A stretch of 64,000 nt of DNA from Pseudomonas sp. CAN1 (GTDB lineage: Bacteria; Pseudomonadota; Gammaproteobacteria; Pseudomonadales; Pseudomonadaceae): NCBI RefSeq assembly GCF_030462585.1, contig NZ_JASMRU010000007.1, positions 1 to 64,000 of the forward strand. The letters are read 5' to 3'. Both the position numbers and the translations under genes were made by a program. This document shows, in pieces, positions 33,755 through 45,352 of the stretch (positions are counted from its first letter, which is position 1; each line of letters begins with the position of its first letter). The notes under the pieces are model-generated. The model did no database searches and was not told the DNA's origin. It was given only the letters and a program-made list of their open reading frames with translations.

Positions 33755-33987
33755 CTGTACGCAATCTAGTAGCCGAAGGTCTCACCCAAAGCAACTGAAA
33801 AGGACAATCCACATGTATTTTTGTATACATTTTTTCAAACGATAGTTTGACCCTGCGTTCAGGTTTTCCACGAAAGCCTTGGAATAGAAGGCTTCCATGG
33901 AAAAATGACCACTCAGTCCCTCGTATACAACCCGTCTTGACCTTCGTCGAATTGCCTGCCTAGAATCGCCTCAACTTTTGTACACAA
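33755..33987. promoter_or_regulatory. Four GTAyrCAA operator-like repeats upstream of gcl
   Basis: CTGTACGCAA (33755-33764), TTGTATACAT (33821-33830), TCGTATACAA (33921-33930) and TTGTACACAA (33978-33987) share the core GTAyrCAA. The last two flank the gcl promoter, a good arrangement for repression. The RutR-like TetR protein is the likely binder (inference). Confidence 0.6.
33937..33966 (+). promoter_or_regulatory. Probable sigma-70 promoter of gcl
   Basis: TTGACC (33937-33942), an 18-bp spacer and TAGAAT (33961-33966). Start of transcription would be near 33973, 41 bases before the gcl ATG. Confidence 0.65.
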
Positions 33988-34013
33988 TCAGTATAAGAAC
34001 CGAGGAACAAAAT

Positions 34014-35789
<1,776 letters not shown>

Positions 35790-35925
35790 TCAGCCGGACC
35801 GTACGACTCCTCCCTTCGGGGAGGAGCTGGGGGTGGATATTTCCTGGCGGAGAGTCCCCCACCCCCTGCTCTCTTTCATGAAGAAGCCGAGCACCACGCA
35901 CCACCCGTTCAACAGGAGTGACCCC

Positions 35926-36708
35926 ATGCCCCGTTTCTGCGCCAACCTGTCCATGCTGTTCACCGAGGTGGACTTCCTCGACCGTTTCGAAGCCGCCGCG
36001 CGTGCCGGTTTCAGCGGTGTCGAGTACCTCTTCCCGTATGACGTCGAGGCCGAGGTGATCAAGGCCCGCCTGGACGCCAACAAGCTCGAACAAGTGCTGT
36101 TCAACCTGCCTGCCGGCGACTGGGCCAAGGGCGAGCGGGGCATCGCCTGCCACCCGGACCGCGTCGAGGAATTCCGCGCCGGCGTCGACAAGGCCATCGC
36201 CTACGCCAAAGTGCTGGGCAACACCCAGGTCAACTGCCTGGCCGGCATCCGTCCGCAGGGCTACGACTGCGCGACCATCGAGAACACCTTCCTGAACAAC
36301 CTGGAGTACGCGGCGGGCAAGCTCGAAGCCGCGGGCATCAAGCTGGTCATGGAAATGATCAACACCCTCGACATTCCCGGCTTCTACCTGCAGACCACCA
36401 AGCAGGCCCAGGACATCCGCGAGAAGGTCGGCAGCGCCAACCTGTTCCTGCAGTACGACATCTACCACATGCAGATCATGGAAGGTGACCTGGCGCGGAC
36501 CATCGAGAAGAACCTCGCCTCGATCAACCACGTGCAGCTGGCCGACAACCCCGGCCGCCACGAGCCGGGTACCGGCGAGATCAACTACCGCTTCCTGTTC
36601 GACCACCTGGACCGCATCGGCTACCGCGGCTGGGTCGGCTGCGAATACAAGCCCAAGACCACCACCGAAGCTGGCCTCGGCTGGCTGAAGAGCCACAACG
36701 TCATCTGA
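35926..36708 (+). CDS. hyi: Hydroxypyruvate isomerase
   Basis: The 260-aa TIM-barrel protein interconverts hydroxypyruvate and tartronate semialdehyde. Motifs include FCANLSMLFTEVDFLDRF, METAL-type ELVMEMIN, LQYDIYHMQIMEGD and the closing VGCEYKPKTTTEAGLGWL. AGGAG lies 7 bases before the ATG at 35926. It follows gcl by 136 bases. Confidence 0.96.
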   Translation: MPRFCANLSMLFTEVDFLDRFEAAARAGFSGVEYLFPYDVEAEVIKARLDANKLEQVLFNLPAGDWAKGERGIACHPDRVEEFRAGVDKAIAYAKVLGNTQVNCLAGIRPQGYDCATIENTFLNNLEYAAGKLEAAGIKLVMEMINTLDIPGFYLQTTKQAQDIREKVGSANLFLQYDIYHMQIMEGDLARTIEKNLASINHVQLADNPGRHEPGTGEINYRFLFDHLDRIGYRGWVGCEYKPKTTTEAGLGWLKSHNVI

Positions 36709-36777
36709 TTCGCCGGCCGGCGCGTTGGGTACGCAGCGCGCCAGCCAGCCCAACAAGAACAACCAGGAGAACTCCTC

Positions 36778-37668
36778 ATGGCCAAAATCGGATTCATCGG
36801 CACCGGCATCATGGGCCTGCCCATGGCGCAGAACCTGCAGAAAGCCGGTCACCAGATCTTCGTCTCCACCCACCACGATGCCGCCCCGGCAGCCCTGGTC
36901 GAAGCCGGCGCCATCGGCCTGGCCAACCCCAAGGAAGTCGCCCAGGAAGCCGAGTTCATCATCGTGATGGTCCCGGATACCCCGCAGGTCGAAGACGTGC
37001 TGTTCCGCAAGGACGGCATTGCCGAAGGCGTGGGCCCGAACAAGGTGGTGATCGACATGAGCTCGATCTCCCCCACCGCCACCAAGACCTTCGCCGAGAA
37101 GATCAAGGCCACCGGCGCGCAGTACCTGGACGCCCCGGTTTCCGGCGGTGAAGTCGGCGCCAAGGCCGCTTCCCTGAGCATCATGGTCGGCGGCTGCCCG
37201 AACACCTTCGAACGCGCCCTGCCGCTGTTCCAGGCCATGGGCAAGAACATCACCCGCGTCGGCGGCAATGGCGATGGCCAGACTGCCAAGGTGGCCAACC
37301 AGATCATCGTCGCCCTGAACATCCAGGCCGTCGCCGAAGCCCTGCTGTTCGCCGCGAAGAACGGCGCCGACCCGGCCAAGGTGCGTGAAGCGCTGATGGG
37401 CGGCTTCGCCTCCTCGCGCATCCTCGAAGTGCACGGCGACCGCATGGTCAAGGGCACCTTCGATCCGGGCTTCCGCATCAGCCTGCACCAGAAGGACCTC
37501 AACCTGGCCCTGGCCGGCGCTCGCGAACTGGGCCTGAACCTGCCCAACACCGCCAACGCCCAGCAGGTGTTCAGCACCTGCGCAGCCATCGGCGGCAGCA
37601 ACTGGGACCACTCCGGCCTGATCAAGGGCCTGGAGCACATGGCCAACTTCTCCATCCGCAAGGACTGA
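36778..37668 (+). CDS. glxR: Tartronate semialdehyde reductase (2-hydroxy-3-oxopropionate reductase)
   Basis: The 296-aa NAD(P)-dependent enzyme reduces tartronate semialdehyde to glycerate. It has the Rossmann motif GFIGTGIMGLPMAQNLQKAG, the substrate loop APVSGGEVGAKAASLSIMVGG and the catalytic Lys region GQTAKVANQIIVALN. It belongs to the beta-hydroxyacid dehydrogenases. AGGAG is 8 bases before the ATG. Confidence 0.97.
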   Translation: MAKIGFIGTGIMGLPMAQNLQKAGHQIFVSTHHDAAPAALVEAGAIGLANPKEVAQEAEFIIVMVPDTPQVEDVLFRKDGIAEGVGPNKVVIDMSSISPTATKTFAEKIKATGAQYLDAPVSGGEVGAKAASLSIMVGGCPNTFERALPLFQAMGKNITRVGGNGDGQTAKVANQIIVALNIQAVAEALLFAAKNGADPAKVREALMGGFASSRILEVHGDRMVKGTFDPGFRISLHQKDLNLALAGARELGLNLPNTANAQQVFSTCAAIGGSNWDHSGLIKGLEHMANFSIRKD

Positions 37669-37679
37669 GAAAGGCATTC

Positions 37680-37762
37680 GTAGGATGGCGTGGAGCGCAG
37701 CGATACCCATCCTACGAAGAGCAAGACGTAGGGCGCATAACGCCAGCGGCGTTATCCGCCAC
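37680..37762. repeat. Two intergenic palindromic repeats between glxR and ttuD
   Basis: GTAGGATGGCGTGGAGCG...CATCCTAC (37680-37716) has an inverted near-copy at 48329-48364. GTAGGGCGCATAACGCC...GCGTTATCCGCC (37729-37762) belongs to a second repeat type common in Pseudomonas. Both can form hairpins inside the operon. Confidence 0.75.
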
Positions 37763-37943
37763 CGAGCAAAGTGACGGGCGAAGTTATGGGAGTGGCCTCG
37801 CCCGCCACGCTGCAAAGCGACTCGAACACCCGGCCGTAGGGAATACGGCCTCGCCGGCCGGGCTGTTCGATTCCATCGCTGAGCCTTCTGAAGACAGAAG
37901 CCTGAGCCATGGAACACCACAACAAGAATCATCGGAGCCTGAC

Positions 37944-39211
<1,268 letters not shown>

Positions 39212-39215
<4 letters not shown>

Positions 39216-40642
39216 CTCCGGATAAAAAAGTAAAGATCCTCGCGACCCTGGGCCCGGCAATCAAAAGCCGCGACGACATCCGCGCCCTGGTGGAAGCCGG
39301 CGCCAACCTGTTCCGCCTGAACTTCAGCCACGGCGAGTACGACGACCACGCCCAGCGTTTCGCCTGGGTGCGCGAAGTGGAAAGCGAGCTGAACTACCCC
39401 ATCGGCATCCTCATGGACCTGCAGGGGCCGAAGCTGCGCGTGGGTCGCTTCGCCGACGGCGCGGTGCAGCTGCAGAAGGGCCAGACCTTCACCCTCGACC
39501 TGAACGACGCGCCAGGCGACGACCAGCGCGTCACCCTGCCCCACCCGGAAATCATCCAGGCGCTTGAGCCAGGCATGAGCCTGCTGCTGGACGACGGCAA
39601 GATTCGCCTGCAGGTGCTCAACGCCCATAGCGACGCTATCGAGACCCGCGTGATGAACAGCGGCGAGCTGTCCGACCGCAAGGGCGTCAACGTTCCCGAA
39701 GCGGTGCTCAAACTCAGCCCGCTGACCGCCAAGGACCGCCGCGACCTGGCCTTCGGCCTGGAGCTGGGCGTGGACTGGGTCGCGCTGTCCTTCGTGCAGC
39801 GCCCCGAAGATATCGAGGAAGCCCGCGAGCTGATCGGCGACAAGGCCTTCCTCATGGCCAAGATCGAGAAGCCCTCGGCGGTCCAGTCCATCGAGGCCAT
39901 CGCCAAGCTGTCCGACGCGATCATGGTCGCCCGGGGTGACCTCGGCGTGGAGATGCCGGCAGAGAGCGTGCCGGGCATCCAGAAGCGCATCATCCAGGTC
40001 TGCCGCCAGCTCGGCCGCCCGGTGGTGGTGGCCACCCAGATGCTCGAATCCATGCGTTTCTCCCCGGCGCCGACCCGTGCCGAAGTAACCGACGTCGCCA
40101 ACGCCGTCAGCGAAGGCGCCGACTGCGTAATGCTCAGCGCCGAGAGCGCCTCGGGCCAGTACCCGCGTGAAGCGGTGGAGATGATGGCGAAGATCATCCG
40201 CCAGGTCGAAGCCGAGCCGGACTACCAGGCCACGCTGGAGATCAACCGCCCGGAACCGGACGCCACCGTCTCCGACGCCATCAGCTGCGCGATCCGCCGG
40301 ATCAGCCGCATCCTGCCGGTGGCGGTGCTGGTGAACTACACCGAGTCCGGCGCCTCGACCCTGCGCGCCTCCCGCGAGCGACCCAAGGCACCGATCCTCA
40401 GCCTGACGCCGCAACTCAAATCCGCCCGCCGCCTGACCGTGGCCTGGGGCGTCCATTCGGTGGTCAACGCGCAGCTCGCCCATGTCGACGAGATCTGCTC
40501 CACCGCCCTGGACATCGCCCTGGCCCAGCGCATGGCGCGCCGTGGCGACACCGTGGTGATTACCGCTGGTGTGCCGTTTGGCCAGCCCGGTAGCACCAAC
40601 ATGCTGCGCATCGAGACGGTGGCGCCGGCATTGGAGGTTTGA
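39212..40642 (+). CDS. pyk: Pyruvate kinase
   Basis: The 476-aa enzyme converts phosphoenolpyruvate and ADP to pyruvate and ATP. Motifs: RLNFSHGEYDDH, MDLQGPKLRVGRF, SFVQRPEDIEEA, FLMAKIEKPSAV (catalytic Lys), MVARGDLGVEMP and ATQMLESM. Its start overlaps ttuD, which couples glycerate phosphorylation to pyruvate formation. P. aeruginosa calls the copy at this place pykF. A hairpin follows. Confidence 0.97.
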
Positions 40643-40657
40643 TGCACGGCTGAAAGC

Positions 40658-40681
40658 CCCTCTCCCCTTCGCGGGAGAGGG
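40658..40681 (+). terminator. Hairpin after pyk
   Basis: CCCTCTCCC-cttcgc-GGGAGAGGG, 16 bases after the pyk stop; no T run. Confidence 0.55.
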
Positions 40682-40732
40682 CAATCGAGTTCAGGAGCCA
40701 CGCCCAGGCGCGTGCCTCCGCACCGAGTCACT

Positions 40733-40929
40733 CCCGGACGGACGGGGCCGGGAATACGGGGCCGCGTCCCCGTCCGTCCGGGATTGACCTTTGTACTGAG
40801 TGCCTGCGCACCAGAAACATGACGACCGAATGCTTGTCGGTCCATGGCCCCCACGCAGCAACTCCCAATGCTGGCCATGGAACTTTGAGGTTGTTGGCGG
40901 TGATCCCGCCGACAACCTCTTTTCTTTTT
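40733..40929 (+). ncRNA. Candidate structured RNA between pyk and the urea transporter
   Basis: Several stems follow one another: a perfect 15-bp stem (40733-40747 with 40768-40782), GACCGA/TCGGTC in 40824-40846, CCATGGCC/GGCCATGG in 40844-40880, and a strong terminator GAGGTTGTTGGCGG/CCGCCGACAACCTC (40887-40919) with TTTTCTTTTT. No gene is supported here. It could be a small RNA or a transcription-attenuating leader for the urea transporter. I cannot match it to a known riboswitch. Confidence 0.45.
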
Positions 40930-41055
40930 CCAGACCCGTGGCGCGGCCCCGTATGGCGGCGTCACAAGGTTCTCACGCAGCGCCCGCCGATGGGGCCACG
41001 ATGCCCCACACCCAACGAGGCGCTGCGGAGCCACTTTCAACTGCCCAGACGTCAA

Positions 41056-41958
41056 ATGTCCCTGAACAAGTTCGTAACCAACCGGCTGATCGGCTTCGGC
41101 CAGATCTACCTGCAGGCCGACGCGCGCTTCGGCCTGATCCTGCTGCTGACCATCGCCTGGTCCGCACCGCACCTGCTGCCCGGCGCCCTCCTCGGTGCGC
41201 TGCTCGGCCCGCTCACCGCGCGCTTCGTGCGCGAGTCGCAGGCGGACATCGACGCCGGACTGCACGACTACAACCCAATCCTCATCGGCCTGCTGCTGCC
41301 CTTCCAGTTCCAGTGGTCGCTGGGGTTGGTGATGCTGACCGTCGCCGCCATCCTCACCAGCGTCGCCGTGCAGGCCGTGCTGCTGCGCCAGTCACGCCGG
41401 CGCTTCGGCCTGCCGGCCTACACCTCGGCCTTCGTGCTGCTGGGCTGGGTTTCGCTGGCGCTGGGCAAGGCGCTCGGTTTCGCACCGGCCAGCGGCGGCG
41501 CCTGCCTGTCCTGTGGCGCGGTCAATCCGCTGCTGGATTCCACGGCACTGGGCTTCGGCGAAGTCATCTTCCTCGGTGAGCCACTGGCCGGCCTGACCAT
41601 CGCCCTCGGCCTGCTGCTGGTGGAACGCCGCGCCGCATTCTGGGCGCTGGCCGGCGCTGCCGGCGCACTGGCCCTGGCGCCGCTGTTCGACCTGCCGGCC
41701 GCTTCGGCCCAGGCCGGGCTGCTCGGCCTGAACGGCGCGCTGGCCGGCATCGCCCTATCGCTGCGTTTCCGCAGCCCGCTGGCGCCGCTGTGCGGCATCG
41801 TCCTGGCGGTGCTGCTGCAGCCCTGTTTCGCCCTGGTCGGCCTGCCCGCGTTCACCGCGCCCTTCATCCTCGCCTGCTGGCTGGTGATCCTCGGCCAGCG
41901 CGTGCTGCAAACACTGCTGCACGCTCCCGGAAGGGAAAACAGCGGCCCGCGTGTATAG
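41056..41958 (+). CDS. Urea transporter (UT family)
   Basis: The product from 41056 is about 300 aa with around ten hydrophobic segments and the internal repeat of UT proteins: FGQIYLQADARFGLILLL, DYNPILIGLLLPF, and in the second half FGEVIFLGEPLAGLTIALGLLL, GLLGLNGALAGIALSL. It allows passive urea passage across the inner membrane. The start at 41056 (MSLNKFVTN) is where the fold begins; the frame runs back to 40819 through the terminator, which I consider untranslated. No Shine-Dalgarno sequence is clear. Urea is a product of ureide breakdown, which fits the nearby gcl genes. Confidence 0.82.
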   Translation: MSLNKFVTNRLIGFGQIYLQADARFGLILLLTIAWSAPHLLPGALLGALLGPLTARFVRESQADIDAGLHDYNPILIGLLLPFQFQWSLGLVMLTVAAILTSVAVQAVLLRQSRRRFGLPAYTSAFVLLGWVSLALGKALGFAPASGGACLSCGAVNPLLDSTALGFGEVIFLGEPLAGLTIALGLLLVERRAAFWALAGAAGALALAPLFDLPAASAQAGLLGLNGALAGIALSLRFRSPLAPLCGIVLAVLLQPCFALVGLPAFTAPFILACWLVILGQRVLQTLLHAPGRENSGPRV

Positions 41959-41992
41959 TCGGAAGCCTTCCTTTCGGCGACGGATCGCAACG

Positions 41993-42829
41993 ATGAACTT
42001 CGTGAAATACCAGGCCCTGGGCAACGACTACCTGGTCTATGCCGGTGACGCACCCTTTGCCCTGAGCGCTGCACAGATCGCGCGCGTCTGCGACCGTCAC
42101 CACGGCATCGGATCCGACGGCATCCTGGTGGCCAACCACAGCGATGCCGCCTTCGGCCTGCGCATCCTCAACCCCGATGGCTCCGAGGCGGAGAAGAGCG
42201 GCAACGGCCTGCGCATCTTCTCGCGCTACCTGTGGGACTGCGGACTGGTCGCCGGGCAGCCGTTCGACATCGTCACCGCCGGCGGCACCGTCACCAGCCA
42301 GGTGTCCGACGAAGGCCGCACCGTCGAAGTGTCCATGGGCCGCGCGGAGTTCGCCTGCGCAAAGATTCCAGTGCTGATCGACGCCGCCGAGGCGCTGGAC
42401 TATCCGCTGGAAATCGACGGTGTGGCACTGAAGATCAACGCCGTCTCCATGGGCAACCCGCACTGCGTGGTGTTCGTCGAACAGACCAGCCGCGAGCTGG
42501 CCTGCCGCCTCGGTCCACTGCTGGAAAACCACCCGCTGTTCCCCCGCCGCAGCAACGTGCAGTTCGTCCAGTGGTTGTCCCGCGATGCCCTGCGCGTGGA
42601 AATCTGGGAGCGCGGCGCCGGCTACACGCTGTCCTCGGGCACCAGCAGCTGCGCCGCCGCGTCGGTGGCACGCAGGCTCGGCCTGTGCGACGAGCACATC
42701 GACCTGCACCTGGCCGGCGGCCTGCTGAAGATCCGCGTCGCGGACGACTTCCAGGTGACCATGCGCGGCGCCGTGCAACGGGTCGCCGGCATCGACCTGG
42801 ACCCGGAAGCCTTCGCCGACCTCGGCTGA
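41993..42829 (+). CDS. DapF-like epimerase family protein lacking both catalytic cysteines
   Basis: The 278-aa protein has the DapF double fold: NFVKYQALGNDYLVY, HHGIGSDGILV, VSMGNPHCVVFVEQ and ERGAGYTLSSGTSSCAAA. In true diaminopimelate epimerases the two acid/base residues are Cys in QCGNGARC and ACGSGACA; here they read KSGNGLRIF and LSSGTSSCA, so both are Ser. It is therefore probably not the housekeeping DapF and may act on another substrate or be a binding protein. It follows the urea transporter by 34 bases and may be cotranscribed with it. Confidence 0.85.
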   Translation: MNFVKYQALGNDYLVYAGDAPFALSAAQIARVCDRHHGIGSDGILVANHSDAAFGLRILNPDGSEAEKSGNGLRIFSRYLWDCGLVAGQPFDIVTAGGTVTSQVSDEGRTVEVSMGRAEFACAKIPVLIDAAEALDYPLEIDGVALKINAVSMGNPHCVVFVEQTSRELACRLGPLLENHPLFPRRSNVQFVQWLSRDALRVEIWERGAGYTLSSGTSSCAAASVARRLGLCDEHIDLHLAGGLLKIRVADDFQVTMRGAVQRVAGIDLDPEAFADLG

Positions 42830-43032
42830 GCCCGCCTATTGCCTGCGCGACTGGCATGGATCAATGCCGGCCCGCGCGCGGCCATCCAGACTGCGACCTG
42901 ACACCGAGCGAAGCAGAACCTGACCGATCAATCGACGGGTAACCGCGCATTTGCCGGCATCAGACGGCATAATCCGCGCCCTTTCGCACCCGGCCCGCCG
43001 GGGCGATCCCACTTCCAGCAGCGAAAGATGTC

Positions 43033-44277
43033 ATGACGCTTCCTACTCCCACCCTCCTGCAGCGGCTCAAGCGCACCAGCCTGGTCCTGCGGATCTTCAT
43101 CGGCATGCTCTGCGGCATCGCCCTCGCCGTACTCTGGCCACAAGGCGCAGTGGCGGTCGGCCTGCTCGGCAAGCTGTTCATCTCCGCCCTTAAAGCCGTG
43201 GCGCCGGTGCTCGTTCTGGTGCTGGTGATGGCCTCCATCGCCAACCACAAGCAGGGCCAGCGCACGCACATCCGACCGATCCTGCTGCTGTACCTGATCG
43301 GTACCTTCGCCGCGGCGATGATCGGCGTGATGGCGAGCTTCGCCTTCCCTTCCACCCTGGTGCTGAGTGCGCCGACCAGCGAACTGGCACCGCCCGGCGG
43401 CATCGGCGAGGTGATGCGCTCGCTGCTGTTCAGCGTCACCACCAACCCGGTGAAGGCACTGCTGGAGGCAGACTTCATCGCCATCCTGGCCTGGGCCATC
43501 GGCCTGGGGATTGCCCTGCGCCACGCCCGCCAGACCACCCGCGACCTGCTCGACGACATGGCAGGTGGCGTGACCCTGATCGTCCGCGTAGTGATCGCCT
43601 TCGCCCCGCTGGGCATCTTCGGCCTGGTGGCCGGCACCATTGCCGAGTCCGGCTTCGACGCGCTGATCGGCTACCTGCACCTGCTGGCCGTGCTGCTGGG
43701 CTGCATGCTCTTCGTGGCGCTGGTGGTGAACCCGCTGATCGTCTTCGCCAAGATTCGCCGCAACCCCTATCCGCTGGTGCTGCTGTGCCTGCGCGAGAGC
43801 GGTATCACCGCGTTCTTCACCCGCAGCTCGGCGGCCAACATCCCGGTCAACCTGCAGCTGTGCGAACGCCTGGGCCTGCACGAAGACACCTACTCGGTGT
43901 CGATCCCGCTGGGCGCGACCATCAACATGGCCGGCGCGGCAATCACCATCAGCGTGCTGACCCTGGCGGCGGTACACACGCTCGGCATCGCGGTGGACCT
44001 GCCCACCGCCATCCTGCTCAGCGTGGTCGCCTCGATCTGCGCCTGCGGCGCTTCCGGCGTGGCCGGTGGCTCGCTGCTGCTGATCCCGCTGGCCTGTGGC
44101 CTGTTCGGCATCTCCAGCGAAGTGGCGATGCAGGTGGTGGCGGTCGGCTTCATCATCGGCATCCTCCAGGATTCCGCCGAGACCGCGCTGAACTCCTCCA
44201 CCGACGTGCTGTTCACCGCCGCGGCGTGCATCGCCGAGGGCGACGTGGACGAATCGCAGGCAGGCGAGCGCGCCTGA
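43033..44277 (+). CDS. sstT: Serine/threonine transporter SstT
   Basis: The 414-aa inner-membrane protein belongs to the dicarboxylate/amino acid:cation symporter family and imports Ser and Thr with Na+. Typical features are [45 protein letters not shown] (the serine-rich hairpin and TM7) and [19 protein letters not shown]. Eight membrane helices and two hairpin loops are consistent with the hydrophobic pattern. Confidence 0.94.
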   Translation: MTLPTPTLLQRLKRTSLVLRIFIGMLCGIALAVLWPQGAVAVGLLGKLFISALKAVAPVLVLVLVMASIANHKQGQRTHIRPILLLYLIGTFAAAMIGVMASFAFPSTLVLSAPTSELAPPGGIGEVMRSLLFSVTTNPVKALLEADFIAILAWAIGLGIALRHARQTTRDLLDDMAGGVTLIVRVVIAFAPLGIFGLVAGTIAESGFDALIGYLHLLAVLLGCMLFVALVVNPLIVFAKIRRNPYPLVLLCLRESGITAFFTRSSAANIPVNLQLCERLGLHEDTYSVSIPLGATINMAGAAITISVLTLAAVHTLGIAVDLPTAILLSVVASICACGASGVAGGSLLLIPLACGLFGISSEVAMQVVAVGFIIGILQDSAETALNSSTDVLFTAAACIAEGDVDESQAGERA

Positions 44278-44365
44278 CCGCAGTTCCATGAAGCGAGCCG
44301 GGGTGGCCGAGACTGCCCCGGTCCTTCTCGGCTAAGGTGTCTGCATCTTCCCTGCAGATTTCCCC

Positions 44366-45211
44366 ATGGCCGACGACACCTCCACCTGGCGCCAGCGCCT
44401 CTACGTCATCGTTTTCCAGTCCGACACCCAGGCCGGTCGGCGCTTCGACAGCGCGCTGCTGGTGTTCATCCTCGCCAGCCTGCTGGTGGCCTTCCTCGAC
44501 AGCGTCGCGCGCATCCACCAGCAATTCGGCAGCCTGCTCAGCGGCGTCGAGTGGTTCATCAGCGGCCTGTTCCTGATCGAATACCTGCTGCGCCTCTACT
44601 GCTCACCCAAGCCACTGCGCTACGCGCTGAGCTTCTATGGGCTGATCGACCTGCTGGCGGTGCTGCCCGGGGTCATCGCGCTGTTCTATCCCGACGCCCA
44701 GTACCTGCTGGTGGTGCGCGTGGTGCGGCTGCTGCGCATCTTCCGCATCCTCAAGCTGCGCCAGTACCTGCGCCAGGCCGACTTCCTGCTCACTGCGCTG
44801 CGCGGCAGCCGGCAGAAGATCACCGTGTTCTTCCTCTCGGTGATGAGCCTGGTGACGGTGTTCGGCTCGCTGATGTACGTGGTCGAAGGCCCCGAGCACG
44901 GTTTCACCAGCATTCCCCGCGGCATCTACTGGGCCATCGTCACCCTCACCACCGTGGGCTTCGGCGACATCACCCCGAAGACCCCGCTGGGCCAGGCGAT
45001 CGCCAGCCTGGTGATGCTCACCGGTTACTCGATCATCGCCGTGCCCACCGGCATCTTCAGCGCCGAACTGCACAACGCCATGCGCCCGGCCGGGGCGCTG
45101 GACAAGCCCTGCCCCGCCTGCGCCAAGGCCAACCATGAGGCCGAAGCGGCGTTCTGCTCGCGCTGCGGCAACCCGCTGTATCCGCGCAAGGATGAAGTCG
45201 CGCCGCAGTGA
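44366..45211 (+). CDS. Voltage-gated-type ion channel with C-terminal zinc ribbon
   Basis: The 281-aa membrane protein has S1-S4 helices, an S4-like segment with spaced arginines (VVRVVRLLRIFRILKLRQYLRQ) and a pore loop with the selectivity filter TLTTVGFGDI, TVGFG instead of TVGYG. After S6 it ends with CPAC...CSRC, a zinc-ribbon-like tail. It is a K+ channel type protein of the Kv/KvAP class. Expected in the inner membrane as a tetramer. The tail may sense redox state or metals, which is only a guess. Confidence 0.88.
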   Translation: MADDTSTWRQRLYVIVFQSDTQAGRRFDSALLVFILASLLVAFLDSVARIHQQFGSLLSGVEWFISGLFLIEYLLRLYCSPKPLRYALSFYGLIDLLAVLPGVIALFYPDAQYLLVVRVVRLLRIFRILKLRQYLRQADFLLTALRGSRQKITVFFLSVMSLVTVFGSLMYVVEGPEHGFTSIPRGIYWAIVTLTTVGFGDITPKTPLGQAIASLVMLTGYSIIAVPTGIFSAELHNAMRPAGALDKPCPACAKANHEAEAAFCSRCGNPLYPRKDEVAPQ

Positions 45212-45352
45212 TCGCTGCGCGGTAGCCGTTCGTCGGTGATCGCGCTGCGGCCGTCAGCGTGCTCAACCCGTTGTGCCCGCCCCCTTCGTCACAAGCGCCA
45301 TGGACGGACGCCATGGTGGCGTTCCGCAGCGCCGGCCGCCCGAGGTGAGCAC

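Noticed and set aside
42928..44289. 453-aa minus-strand frame opposite sstT
   Set aside because: His/Gln/Arg/Asp-rich antisense of a membrane protein gene; no start signal.
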